This document shows positions 40,574-49,108 of a stretch of DNA of 64,000 nucleotides, one piece after another (position 1 is the stretch's first letter; the number at the start of each line of letters is the position of its first letter). The position numbers and the translations under genes are program-made. Source of the stretch: Planctomycetota bacterium (GTDB taxonomy: Bacteria > Planctomycetota > UBA1135 > UBA2386); the NCBI GenBank assembly GCA_020638655.1, contig JACKIC010000005.1, positions 186,001-250,000 of the forward strand, written 5' to 3'. Under the pieces are notes generated by a model. The model was not told the origin of the DNA. It saw nothing but the letters and a program-made list of their open reading frames with translations, and did no database searches.

Positions 40574-41572
40574 ATGACCGGCCCGATCACCCTGCGCCCC
40601 TACCAGCCCGGCGACGAGACCGCGCTGCTCGCGGGCCACAACCGCATCTTCGGCACCGAGCGCTCGTTGGCCCACTGGCAGTGGAAGTTCCGCGACAACC
40701 CGACGGGGCTGATCCACACGATGCTCGCCGTGCACGAGGAAGCGGGCGTCGTCGGCGCCTACGTGACGATGCCTGCCCGCGTGCGCGCCGACGGCGGCGA
40801 GGTGATCGCCGGGCAGTGCGTCGACCTGTGGGTGCTGCCCGAACACCGGCGGGCCGGCCCGCGGCCCGGCCTGTTCGTCAACATGGCGCTGGCCCACTAC
40901 GAACAGTGGGGCGGCAAGGGCGAAGGCCAGAACGCGTTCCACTACGGCTGGCCGATCGCGACCTGGCGCATCGGCCAGCGCTACCTCAAGTACGAGATGG
41001 TGCGCGACTGGGACTTCCTGTTCCGGCAGGTACCCCAGGGCGGCCTGCCGGCGCGCGCGGTGCCGACCGACCTGCAGGTGCGCAAGGTGCCGCGCTTCGA
41101 CGCCGACACCGACGCGCTGTGGCAGCGCAACCAGGACGCGAGCCGGCTGGCGATCGTGCGCGACGCGAAGTACCTCAACTGGCGGTTTGCCGACGCCCAC
41201 GACGTGACCTACGAGCTGTGGGAATGCCGCGAACGCAGCACCGGCAACCTGCGCGGCGTCGCGGTCACGACGCAGCGCGATTTCCTGTTCCCCAAGACCT
41301 CGTTCGTGGTCGACTGGCTCGTGCCCGGCGACGACTTCGACGCGACCGTGGCGCTGCTCGCCACCGCGGAGACACGCGCGAACGAACAGGGCTCCCAGGT
41401 GCTGTCGACGCTGTTCCAGCACCTCGACCCGCGCTTCCTGCTGTTCCAGCGACTGGGCTTCTCGGTCTACGGCACCAGCTACTTCCAGGTCGTGATCCCG
41501 TTCACGATGGACGACACGCTGTTCTTCAAGGACCACTGGTACCACACGCTCGGCGACTCCGACCTCGTGTAG
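40574..41572 (+). CDS. GNAT family N-acetyltransferase-like protein
   Basis: 332 residues. The N-terminal GNAT half shows ITLRPYQPGDETALLAGHNRIFG, VVGAYVTMPARVRADG and VDLWVLPEHRRAG (the acetyl-CoA loop position). The C-terminal half (DAKYLNWRFADAHDVTYELWECRE, VVDWLVPGDDFDATVALLATAE, FQRLGFSVYGTSYFQVV) looks like a second, degenerate GNAT copy. The acetyl-CoA pyrophosphate loop, normally (Q/R)xxGxG/A, is RRAGPRPG. Acceptor unknown. Convergent with the small lptG-coupled gene (13 bp). Confidence 0.78.
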   Translation: MTGPITLRPYQPGDETALLAGHNRIFGTERSLAHWQWKFRDNPTGLIHTMLAVHEEAGVVGAYVTMPARVRADGGEVIAGQCVDLWVLPEHRRAGPRPGLFVNMALAHYEQWGGKGEGQNAFHYGWPIATWRIGQRYLKYEMVRDWDFLFRQVPQGGLPARAVPTDLQVRKVPRFDADTDALWQRNQDASRLAIVRDAKYLNWRFADAHDVTYELWECRERSTGNLRGVAVTTQRDFLFPKTSFVVDWLVPGDDFDATVALLATAETRANEQGSQVLSTLFQHLDPRFLLFQRLGFSVYGTSYFQVVIPFTMDDTLFFKDHWYHTLGDSDLV

Positions 41573-41585
41573 CCCCTGCGACGCC

Positions 41586-41702
41586 TCACGAGGCGCGGCG
41601 CGGCCCGGACAGGATGAACAGCGCCGCGGCGCCGACGATCACGATCAGGACGGCCAGGATGACCCAGCCGGGAAGCCGACGCTCTGGCTCGGATGGGTTC
41701 AT
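41586..41702 (-). CDS. 38-residue single-pass membrane protein coupled to lptG
   Basis: Only 38 codons. The sequence starts MNPSEPERRLPG, followed by one strong TM helix (WVILAVLIVIVGAAALFIL), then a short basic tail SGPRRAS. Its ATG overlaps the stop of the lptG gene (ATGA), which is the best evidence that it is a real gene. It follows the lptF-lptG order and may be a small accessory subunit of the LPS exporter; this is inference. Confidence 0.6.
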   Translation of the reverse strand: MNPSEPERRLPGWVILAVLIVIVGAAALFILSGPRRAS

Positions 41703-42790
41703 GTCTTGGCGCTGCCGAACAGGGTGATACCGAGCGCGCCGAACAGGATCGTCGGCGTCCAGGCCGCGACGATCGGGTGCAGGTGGCCACCCTGGCCGAG
41801 GCTCTGGCAGGTGAGGTCGACGAGCATGTAGGCGCCGCACAGGGCGATCGCGCCGAGCAGCCGTTCGATGCGGCTGCCGCGCTCGAAGTAGACCGCGAGC
41901 GGCAGCGCCAGCAGCAGCAGCAACAGGTTGGCCAGCGGGTAGGTGAAGTGGCGGTGCAGGGCCAGCCGCAGGTCCGCCCGATTGGGCCGCAGCGCGATGG
42001 TCTCGAGCAGGTCGGTGTACGACTGGGTCTCCGGGTCCAGGGTCTCGCGCCCCCGTTGCAGCAGGATGTCGGGCGTCAGGTCGCCGCGCTGCAACCACTC
42101 GAGCGGGCGCTCCTCGATGAAGGTGCCGCGCTTCTGCCTGGTCCGCCCCTCGGACAGCCGCCAGTCGCCCTTGCGCTCGTCCCAGTTCGCCTGCTTCGCG
42201 AGGACCAGCACGTTGTCGGCCTCGACCGGTCCCTCGATCAGCATGCCGACGTCGCGCAGACAACGCGCCATCGGATCGAACTCACCGATGGACAGGTACT
42301 GGTTGGTGTCGCCGAAGGTCTCGTGCACGAGATTCTTCTGCACCACGGTGCGCTCGCGCAGGAAGAGCTCCCCGGCGAGCAGCGACGCGCCGACCTGCGG
42401 TACCACCCATTGCCAGCAACAGACCATCGCCACGCCCGCCAGGCCGCCGACCAGCAGCATCGGCCGCAGGATCCGATGGATGCTGCGCCCGACGAACAAC
42501 ATCGGCACGACCTCGTTGGCCGCCTGCAGGCGGGCCACCGCGAACATGCAGGCGATCACCGTCGCGAAGGGCGTCACGCTGACGAACAACACCGGGACCA
42601 TCTGCAGATAGTGCAGCCCCAGGTAGAGGGCGAGGTCGATGCCCCCCATGCCGTTCTCGGCGGCGCTGTTCGCGTACTTCGGCAGGCTGTTCAACAGGTC
42701 CATCAGGATCGTGATGAACAGGAAGAACAGCAGCGTCGCGCCGAACGCGCCGAGCACGATGCGGCCGACGTAGCGGTCGAGCAGGCTCAT
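41699..42790 (-). CDS. lptG: LptF/LptG family permease (second copy, LptG-like)
   Basis: 363 residues. Predicted helices: about 12-32, 55-80, 100-122 and, after a periplasmic beta-jellyroll-like domain (about 125-285), three C-terminal helices from about 285 (YPLANLLLLLLALPLAVYFERG, LLGAIALCGAYMLVDLTCQSLGQ, IVAAWTPTILFGALGI). This is the YjgP/YjgQ layout. Together with LptF it should form the transmembrane part of the ABC exporter that lifts LPS from the inner membrane. The ATG overlaps the stop of lptF. No lptB or lptC lies in the window. Confidence 0.88.
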   Translation of the reverse strand: MSLLDRYVGRIVLGAFGATLLFFLFITILMDLLNSLPKYANSAAENGMGGIDLALYLGLHYLQMVPVLFVSVTPFATVIACMFAVARLQAANEVVPMLFVGRSIHRILRPMLLVGGLAGVAMVCCWQWVVPQVGASLLAGELFLRERTVVQKNLVHETFGDTNQYLSIGEFDPMARCLRDVGMLIEGPVEADNVLVLAKQANWDERKGDWRLSEGRTRQKRGTFIEERPLEWLQRGDLTPDILLQRGRETLDPETQSYTDLLETIALRPNRADLRLALHRHFTYPLANLLLLLLALPLAVYFERGSRIERLLGAIALCGAYMLVDLTCQSLGQGGHLHPIVAAWTPTILFGALGITLFGSAKT

Positions 42791-43851
42791 CGGCGCAGCT
42801 GCCGCCACAACAGCGGCCCTCCGACGAGCGACAGCAGCAGCACGGGCATCCAGGCACACCACGGGCTGTCGGTCGCGATCAGCAGCCGCGCTCCGAGCAC
42901 CTCGCCGAGGTAGAACATGCCGAGCGGCACGAGCGCCAACACCAGGGCCAGCACGCGGCCGCGCGCCTGCGCGAACTCGGCGATGCAGAAGCCGATCGGC
43001 GCCATCAGCACCGGCATGATCGCGAAGTTGCAGCGCCGGAACAGCGTGTAGATGGCCGCCACCGGCTGCGGGTGGACCCCGCGCAACACCTCGGCGAGCA
43101 GCTGGTCGCTGCGCAGGTCGTCGTCGCGTTCGTCGCGCCGGCCGCGCTCGGCGAGGTCCTGCATCGGGATGCGCAGCGGCATCTCCTGGTTCATCAGACC
43201 GCCGATCGGGTCGTGGATGCCGTGCAGCACGATCGCGATGCTGTCGCTGCCCTCCTCGAGCGGGATCGACACGCGCTCGACCTTGAGGATCGGCGACTTC
43301 ATGCTCGCGACGATCCGGTTCGGCGGGCAGTAGATCGTGCAGTCGAGATAGTCGGCGCCCTCGCGCCGCCGGAACGTCATCACGTAGCCGGTGTCGAGGA
43401 TCTTGATGCGGTCCGAGCCCAGGTTCAGGTTCATGAACGCGCTGCGCACCACGTCCGCGATCACGCGATACTTGCGGAAGTGGATCTCGGGCAGCACGTA
43501 GTGCATCGCCACCGAACCCGAGATCGCCAGACCGATGCCGAACAGCAGCGCGGCCGCCATCGGCGCGCGCGGCGGCACGCCGGCCGCGCGGATCGCGATC
43601 AGCTCACGGTCCTGCGCGGCGCGCGCGAAGGTCAACACGGTGGCGATCAGGAACGCGACCGTCAGCAGGTGCGGGAAGGAATCGAGCGCCCAGAACAGCG
43701 TGATCAACGCTGCGTCGAGCGCGCCGCCGCCCTGCGAGCGCTGGATGCCGCGCGCCACCAGCGACACCAGCACCACCGCGAACAACACCAGGAAGGTGAT
43801 CGCGGAGTTGATCGCCAGCTCCCTGAGGTAGTATCGGTGCAGCTTCCACAT
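42787..43851 (-). CDS. lptF: LptF/LptG family permease (first copy, LptF-like)
   Basis: 354 residues with the same six-helix plus periplasmic-domain plan: TM helices at about 12-32, 52-75 and 95-118, a soluble beta domain (about 120-265) and three C-terminal helices (CNFAIMPVLMAPIGFCIAEF, VLALVLALVPLGMFYLGEVL, AWMPVLLLSLVGGPLLW). Only 11 nt separate its ATG (43851) from that of the divergent kinase fusion (43863), so its promoter must lie inside that gene. It is translationally coupled to lptG. Confidence 0.88.
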   Translation of the reverse strand: MWKLHRYYLRELAINSAITFLVLFAVVLVSLVARGIQRSQGGGALDAALITLFWALDSFPHLLTVAFLIATVLTFARAAQDRELIAIRAAGVPPRAPMAAALLFGIGLAISGSVAMHYVLPEIHFRKYRVIADVVRSAFMNLNLGSDRIKILDTGYVMTFRRREGADYLDCTIYCPPNRIVASMKSPILKVERVSIPLEEGSDSIAIVLHGIHDPIGGLMNQEMPLRIPMQDLAERGRRDERDDDLRSDQLLAEVLRGVHPQPVAAIYTLFRRCNFAIMPVLMAPIGFCIAEFAQARGRVLALVLALVPLGMFYLGEVLGARLLIATDSPWCAWMPVLLLSLVGGPLLWRQLRR

Positions 43852-43862
43852 CGCGCCGCCCC

Positions 43863-45419
43863 ATGGTTCCTCAACGCCCGTCGCCGGGCAACGTTCCGCC
43901 GCCGCAATCCGCGGCAGACACGCCGATCGTTCGCGGTCGGGCCCACGCACGCGCGGCGGCGGCGATCCGGAACGGACTGCAGGACCTGCTGGCCGCGGAC
44001 GTCGAGTCCTGGCCCGAGCGCGGCTTCACCGTGCACAAGCAGCGCACCGTGCGCACGGTCCTGGTCGGCGCCCTGGACGGCGTCGGCGTGCACCTCAAGG
44101 TGTTCCGGGCCGACAAGTTGTCGGACCGCGCCCGCGACGCCTTGCGCGGTCCGCGCGGCGAGCGGGAGTTCCGCAACCTCGAACGGGTGCGCCAGCTCGG
44201 ACTGCCGACCGTCGAACCGCTGGCCTACGGCATGACCGTGGCCGGCGACGAGCTGCGCAGCTTCGTCGCGACGCGCACCTTCACCGATGCCGCGCCGTTC
44301 CGGTTCGACCTGCCCGCCGCCGTCCAGGAGGCGGCCGGCGCGCTGCTGCGGCGGCTTCACGACGCGGGCGAACTGCCCGGCGACCTGCACGCCGGCAACC
44401 TGCTGGTCGACGCCGCGGGTGAACTCCGCCTCGTCGACCTGACCTCGATCACCCACCGCGGCGAGCTGTCGCTGGGCGAACGCGCCGCGGCGCTGGCGTT
44501 CTTCTGCAAGGACCTCGACGGCGGCGCACTCGATCCCGTGGCGCGCCCGGTGCTGGCGGGCTACCTGCGGGCCGGCGCCACGATCGGCGGCGACTTCGAG
44601 CGCGAGCTGATGCTCGCGACCCATCGCTGGCGCGCGGGCGCGCTGCCGTCGTTCGGCCGCCGCGCCGAACGCAGCTGCCTGCACACCGAAGTCGGCGAGC
44701 GCCGCCGTGGCACGCCGCGCTGGGCGTGGTTCGTCGGCGAGGGCGGCCTGCCCGCGACCGACCGCGCGCGGCTGCAGGAGTTCGTCGCGTCCCCACCACC
44801 GCCCGACAAGACCGGGCGCCGCGGCGCCGTGTGGCTGCTGCCGGACCTCGTGGTCAAACGCCGCGACAAGGGCGCGGCGCAGAAGCTGTGGACCGCGGCC
44901 TACTGGCTGCTGTTCGCCGGCGTCGACGCCCCCACGCCGCTCGCCCTGTGCACCTGGCGCGGACAGGGTTTCGTGTTCGCCCGGCGCAGCGGCCCGAGGT
45001 CGCTCGCCGAAGAACTGCGGGCCGGCGAGCTCGACGCCGCCGCGATCGACGCGGCCGCCCGGCGCCTGGGCCACAGCCTCGGTCGGCTGCACGCGCACGG
45101 CCTGCGCAACCGCGATCTGAAGTTCGAGAACCTGGTGCGCGAACCGGCCACCGGCAAGGTGCACATGGTCGACCTCGACGGCGTGCGCAAGAACGCGGTG
45201 CCCGACCAGCGCGGCGCCGGCGCCGACCTCGGCCGACTGCTGGCGGCCTGGCGCCACGCCGGCGAACCCGGCGGCGATGCCACACTGCGCACGTTCCTGC
45301 GCGCCTATCTGCGCTGCCAGCGCGCGCTGCTGCGCCGTCCCCCGATCGGCCGGGTGCTGCGCCGCGCCGAGCAACGCGCCGGCGAGTGGCGCCAGCGGCA
45401 TCCGGCGACCGACGCCTGA
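43863..45419 (+). CDS. fusion of two Kdo/WaaP-type lipopolysaccharide kinases
   Basis: 518 residues containing two kinase units. Unit 1 (about 45-250): nucleotide lysine in GVHLKVFRADK (K79), catalytic loop LPGDLHAGNLL (D174, N179) and metal-binding D192 in RLVDLTS. Unit 2 (about 280-500): WLLPDLVVKRRDKG (K332), catalytic loop GLRNRDLKFENLV (D418, N423) and D437 in HMVDLDGVRKN. Both therefore keep the core catalytic residues. Kdo kinases and WaaP phosphorylate sugars of the LPS inner core. The adjoining lptF-lptG operon supports an LPS role. A single chain with two such domains is uncommon; one unit may be regulatory or act on a different sugar. Confidence 0.85.
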   Translation: MVPQRPSPGNVPPPQSAADTPIVRGRAHARAAAAIRNGLQDLLAADVESWPERGFTVHKQRTVRTVLVGALDGVGVHLKVFRADKLSDRARDALRGPRGEREFRNLERVRQLGLPTVEPLAYGMTVAGDELRSFVATRTFTDAAPFRFDLPAAVQEAAGALLRRLHDAGELPGDLHAGNLLVDAAGELRLVDLTSITHRGELSLGERAAALAFFCKDLDGGALDPVARPVLAGYLRAGATIGGDFERELMLATHRWRAGALPSFGRRAERSCLHTEVGERRRGTPRWAWFVGEGGLPATDRARLQEFVASPPPPDKTGRRGAVWLLPDLVVKRRDKGAAQKLWTAAYWLLFAGVDAPTPLALCTWRGQGFVFARRSGPRSLAEELRAGELDAAAIDAAARRLGHSLGRLHAHGLRNRDLKFENLVREPATGKVHMVDLDGVRKNAVPDQRGAGADLGRLLAAWRHAGEPGGDATLRTFLRAYLRCQRALLRRPPIGRVLRRAEQRAGEWRQRHPATDA

Positions 45420-45430
45420 TCAGGCGTCGA

Positions 45431-45736
45431 TCAGCGCCGCACGCCCCAGAAGCCGCGCCGCACCACGGGACGCGTCACCGCCGCCTCTTCGATGCGCGTG
45501 GCCGAGGTCGCGGACCGCGCCGCGGGCAGCCGTCCGAAATGGAAGCGGGGCCAGGCCCTGCCACTGCGCATCTTGGGCAGCGGGCTCACGACGCGACGGG
45601 TCGCGGCCGCCTCCACCACCGGGGCGGCGGCAGCCGTCGTGGGCATGCGAGAATCGCGCAGGAAGTGCCGTCCCGAAGGGGACTGCGCCGAGGCGGCGGC
45701 CGCCAGGATCACCAGGAACAGGGTAGGACGCAGCAT
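45431..45736 (-). CDS. small secreted basic protein, unknown
   Basis: 101 residues. A Sec signal peptide at about 1-18 (LFLVILAAAASAQS) is clear. The mature part is Arg/Ala/Pro-rich with a repeated motif (ATRRVVSPLPKMRSG, AVTRPVVRRGFWGVRR). A Shine-Dalgarno-like AGAGAA sits about 5 nt before the ATG. It follows the chemoreceptor gene by 17 bp. No known family; its basic nature suggests binding to an acidic surface polymer. Confidence 0.6.
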   Translation of the reverse strand: MLRPTLFLVILAAAASAQSPSGRHFLRDSRMPTTAAAAPVVEAAATRRVVSPLPKMRSGRAWPRFHFGRLPAARSATSATRIEEAAVTRPVVRRGFWGVRR

Positions 45737-45753
45737 GGTTCTCTGTTGGCAGT

Positions 45754-47709
45754 CTAGCTCACCTGCGCATCGCGGGGCGTGACCTTGAAGGCCCCCACCA
45801 CCTCGCGCATGCGCTGCACCTGCTGGGCCGACTCCGTAGCCGCGGTGGCAACGGCGGTCGCGGTCGCCGCGTTGCGCTGGGTGGCGTTGTCCACCGAGGT
45901 CAGCGCCTCCCCGACCTGACGCACGCCGTTGTCCTGTTCGCGCGCCGCCGTGCCGATCTGCTCGAGCACCCGGTCGACCTCGGCGTAGGCCTCGGCGATG
46001 TGGTGCAGGCTGCGATCGACCTGCTCGGCGAGCTCACCGCCGCGCTGGCTGCGCGTCGAAGCCGTCGCGATCAGCTCCGCCGTGTTCTTGGCCTCCGCGG
46101 CGCTGCGCTGCGCCAGGTTGCGCACCTCTTCGGCGACCACGGCGAAGCCCTTGCCGGCCTCGCCGGCGCGCGCCGCCTCGACCGCGGCGTTGAGCGCCAG
46201 CAGGTTGGTCTGGAAGGCGATGTCGTCGATCACCTTGATGACCTTGGCCACGGCTTCGCTGCTCTCGCGGATCTCGGCCACCGCGGTGGTCAGCTGCCGC
46301 GTCTGCTGCGCGCCCTGCTCGGCGGAGCCGGTGGCCTTGCGGCTGTGCTCACCGACCGCGGCTGCGCTCTTGGCGCTCGTGGACGCGGTCACCGAGATCT
46401 CCTCCATCGCCGCCGCGACCTCTTCGAGCGAGGCCGCCTGCACGTTGGCCTCGTCCGACAGCGCGCTCGCCATCGACTGCAGCTGCTCGGTGGTCGCCTC
46501 GATGCCCTGCATGCTGGCGAGTGCCTGCCCCAGGGTCGAGTCGATGCGGGCCAGGAACTCGTCGCAGCTGGCGCCGGCGCGGGCGATCTCGTCGTCACCG
46601 GCGATCGCGAGGCGCCGCGTCAGGTCGGCTTCGCCGCAGGCGAGCTCGTTCATCCGGGCACCCAGGTAGTCGAGCCGCGAACCGAGACTGCGCGCCATCA
46701 CCCACCCGATCGCGCCGGCGATCAACAGCGCGACGCACATGCCCATGACCATCAACGTCCACCACGCCTCCGCCTGCGCCTTGCCCGCGGCGAGGCGATC
46801 GTCGACGACTCGCTGGCTGGCCTCGTCGAGGCCACGCGCTGCCTCCAGCAGCGAGTCGGCGGCGCTCTCGTAGGCAGACCGCAGCGGCAGGATGCCGGCG
46901 ACGGCCTCCGCGTAGGCCAGCATCAGCGTCTGGTGATTGGCGAACTCGCGGTCGTAGACGCCGCGCAGGCTCTGTCCCGGGTAACGGTCCGGCGCAGGTA
47001 TGTCGAACGTCTTGGTCGCGAGCATGCGAGCGGCGGTCTGCTGCTGCTCGTCGAGCGCCGTCCGGATCTCCTGCAGGCAACGCGTCGGGTCACCGCCCGC
47101 CTCGAGATTGCCGAGCGCGAGATACTGCGCCAGCAGCGCGATGCGATTCTCCATGCCGCCGTCGGCGGCCTCCCAGACCTCGCTGAGACCCGAACCCCAG
47201 GCCATCGCCTTGTCGGGCTCCTTCTCCAGGACCTCGACGGCGCCGTCGCCGACCTCCTCCATCTGCGTGCTGAGCTCGTTGAACTCGACCGTGTGCGTCT
47301 GCAGCGCGGTCTGCTTCTGGCGCATCGCCTCGTTCGCCGCCAGCAGCGCCTGCAGACGTTCGGAGTAGGTGCCGAGCGCTCCCTGCACCGAGTCGATCAC
47401 GCCGGCCGGCGCGACGCCGGTGCCCCGCAGATCCTGCTGCGCCGACTGGGCCGCGGCTTCGCATTCACGCAGCAGTGCGGTGTTCGTCTCGGTGGCGACG
47501 CCCGCGAGCACGTGCTCGACCGCCAATTGCTGGTGCTCCACCGCGATCTGCAACTGGGCAGAAGCACGCGCCGCGACGCGCGCGTCGCCCGTCGCGAAGT
47601 CGACGGAGTCGGCCAGCGTGTGGTGCATCATCATCGCCGTGCCGCCGGCCCCGAGGATCAGGGACGCGATCACGCAGTTGTTGAGGAGGATCTTCGAGCG
47701 GAGAAGCAT
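45754..47709 (-). CDS. methyl-accepting chemotaxis protein
   Basis: 651 residues. TM1 at about 8-28, a periplasmic helical sensor region (about 30-320), TM2 at about 318-338 (LMVMGMCVALLIAGAIGWVMA), HAMP (about 340-390) and a cytoplasmic signalling domain with the hallmark hairpin (FQTNLLALNAAVEAARAGEAGKGF, then AVVAEEVRNLAQRSAAEAKNT). No C-terminal CheR-binding pentapeptide. No other che genes are in the window. It lies 18 bp after the OprB-like porin, so a link between substrate uptake and sensing is plausible. Confidence 0.93.
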   Translation of the reverse strand: MLLRSKILLNNCVIASLILGAGGTAMMMHHTLADSVDFATGDARVAARASAQLQIAVEHQQLAVEHVLAGVATETNTALLRECEAAAQSAQQDLRGTGVAPAGVIDSVQGALGTYSERLQALLAANEAMRQKQTALQTHTVEFNELSTQMEEVGDGAVEVLEKEPDKAMAWGSGLSEVWEAADGGMENRIALLAQYLALGNLEAGGDPTRCLQEIRTALDEQQQTAARMLATKTFDIPAPDRYPGQSLRGVYDREFANHQTLMLAYAEAVAGILPLRSAYESAADSLLEAARGLDEASQRVVDDRLAAGKAQAEAWWTLMVMGMCVALLIAGAIGWVMARSLGSRLDYLGARMNELACGEADLTRRLAIAGDDEIARAGASCDEFLARIDSTLGQALASMQGIEATTEQLQSMASALSDEANVQAASLEEVAAAMEEISVTASTSAKSAAAVGEHSRKATGSAEQGAQQTRQLTTAVAEIRESSEAVAKVIKVIDDIAFQTNLLALNAAVEAARAGEAGKGFAVVAEEVRNLAQRSAAEAKNTAELIATASTRSQRGGELAEQVDRSLHHIAEAYAEVDRVLEQIGTAAREQDNGVRQVGEALTSVDNATQRNAATATAVATAATESAQQVQRMREVVGAFKVTPRDAQVS

Positions 47710-47727
47710 GACGGTTACGGGTCCGAT

Positions 47728-48984
47728 TCAGAAGGTGACTTCGATGCGCAAGAGACCGACCAGGACGTCGCCGGCGCCGGCGCCCCCCGGTTCGAGGATG
47801 TACTGCAGCTCCGGCTTGAGGCTGACGGACGGCGTGAGTTGGAGCTTGTAGAGCAGCTCGAACACGGTCTCGTCGCCGGGCGTTCCGGCCGCGGGGTCGT
47901 CGCTGAGGTCGGCGCGGAACAGGCCCAACCCCAGGACGTCGTCGTCGCGCCCGTCGATCAGCCCCGTCCAGGTCGCGCCGAGCGCGACCGAGTTGCCGAA
48001 CGGCGACACCGAGTCGTCGGCGAAGCCGAGCGAGCAGTAGACGCCCAGCCCCTGGCTGTCGTCGTCGCGATCGGGGTGCTCGCGCCAGACGACCTGCTCG
48101 AGCGTGAGCCAGCCGCCGCTAGTGCCCGAGGCGGTGCCACCGCCGAACTCGACGAACTTCGCAGTGTGATGCCAGGCGCCGATCGCCGCGCGGCCCGAAC
48201 CCCAGACGCCGCCGCCGGTCCACGACGTGCCGGCTTCGGCGGTGAAGAACCACGAGTCCGAATCCTCGGTCTCGAAGACGCTGCCCAGCCCCTTGGTCCC
48301 GGTCGAGATGCCGTCACCGCCGGCGCCATCGAAGGCGCCGAAGCCGACGTAGGTGTGCTCGTCGTGGTGGTAGAAGACGTTGATCGCCGACGCCGGGTCG
48401 GGGAACGTCGGATAGGCGACGATCGTCGGCGGCACCGCCGCGGTCGAGTTGACGAAGTCGCCGCCGAGCTCGTTGAACGCGAACTCGCTGTTGAAGTCGA
48501 TCTTGCCGACCTTGAGGCGCCAGTGGTCGCCGAACCAGGTCTCGAGCCAGAACTCGGCGAGTTCCTCGCGGTCGTCCGCCTGGATGTTCGTCAGCCCCTG
48601 CGCGTCGCCGATGTCGCCGCTCGGGTCGCGGCCGTGGATCGAGTAGGCGTCGAAGTAGACGAAGGTGCGCTCCCAGCCCGCGATCGTCTCGAGGTCGAAC
48701 GCGACGTTGAAGTCGGTCAGCGAGCACCACGAGTCGCGGCGTCGCACGTCGCCGCTGAAGGCCGCCGCCCAGTCGGCCGTGTAACCGCCGCCGACCTCGA
48801 TGCCGAGGTCCTCGAGCCGGGTGCGCAACCCGCCCCAGTCACCCGTGGCCCGGGTCCAGGACGAGAACGGCAGGCCGCCGATCCACTCGCGCTGCGCGGC
48901 GGGCTCGAGGTCCTGTGCCTGCTGCCCACGCATGCAGGGCAGGAACGAGGCCATGGCGACCAACAAGGGGATGGAGCTTCGCAC
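47728..48984 (-). CDS. carbohydrate-selective porin, OprB family
   Basis: About 418 residues from GTG 48984 (signal peptide RSSIPLLVAMASFLPCMRGQQ). An ATG at 49038 is an alternative that would give an over-long N-region. OprB features: WIGGLPFSSWTRATGDWGGLRTRLEDLGIEVGGGYTADWA, then an alternating beta-strand pattern with FYHHDEHTYVGFGAF, AEAGTSWTGGGVWGSG and a C-terminal strand ending RIEVTF (terminal Phe, as expected for BAM-inserted barrels). It would allow sugars through the outer membrane. Confidence 0.85.
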   Translation of the reverse strand: MRSSIPLLVAMASFLPCMRGQQAQDLEPAAQREWIGGLPFSSWTRATGDWGGLRTRLEDLGIEVGGGYTADWAAAFSGDVRRRDSWCSLTDFNVAFDLETIAGWERTFVYFDAYSIHGRDPSGDIGDAQGLTNIQADDREELAEFWLETWFGDHWRLKVGKIDFNSEFAFNELGGDFVNSTAAVPPTIVAYPTFPDPASAINVFYHHDEHTYVGFGAFDGAGGDGISTGTKGLGSVFETEDSDSWFFTAEAGTSWTGGGVWGSGRAAIGAWHHTAKFVEFGGGTASGTSGGWLTLEQVVWREHPDRDDDSQGLGVYCSLGFADDSVSPFGNSVALGATWTGLIDGRDDDVLGLGLFRADLSDDPAAGTPGDETVFELLYKLQLTPSVSLKPELQYILEPGGAGAGDVLVGLLRIEVTF

Positions 48985-49108
48985 GAATCGGTTCTCTCGG
49001 ACCGCCCTCCTCTCCAGAGAGCAGTGCCGAATCGACAACCGAGACGTTCGAACTTTGGCGGATCCGGCCCCGTCCGCGAGCAGCCCGCGGCACGGGGCAA
49101 GCGGGCGG

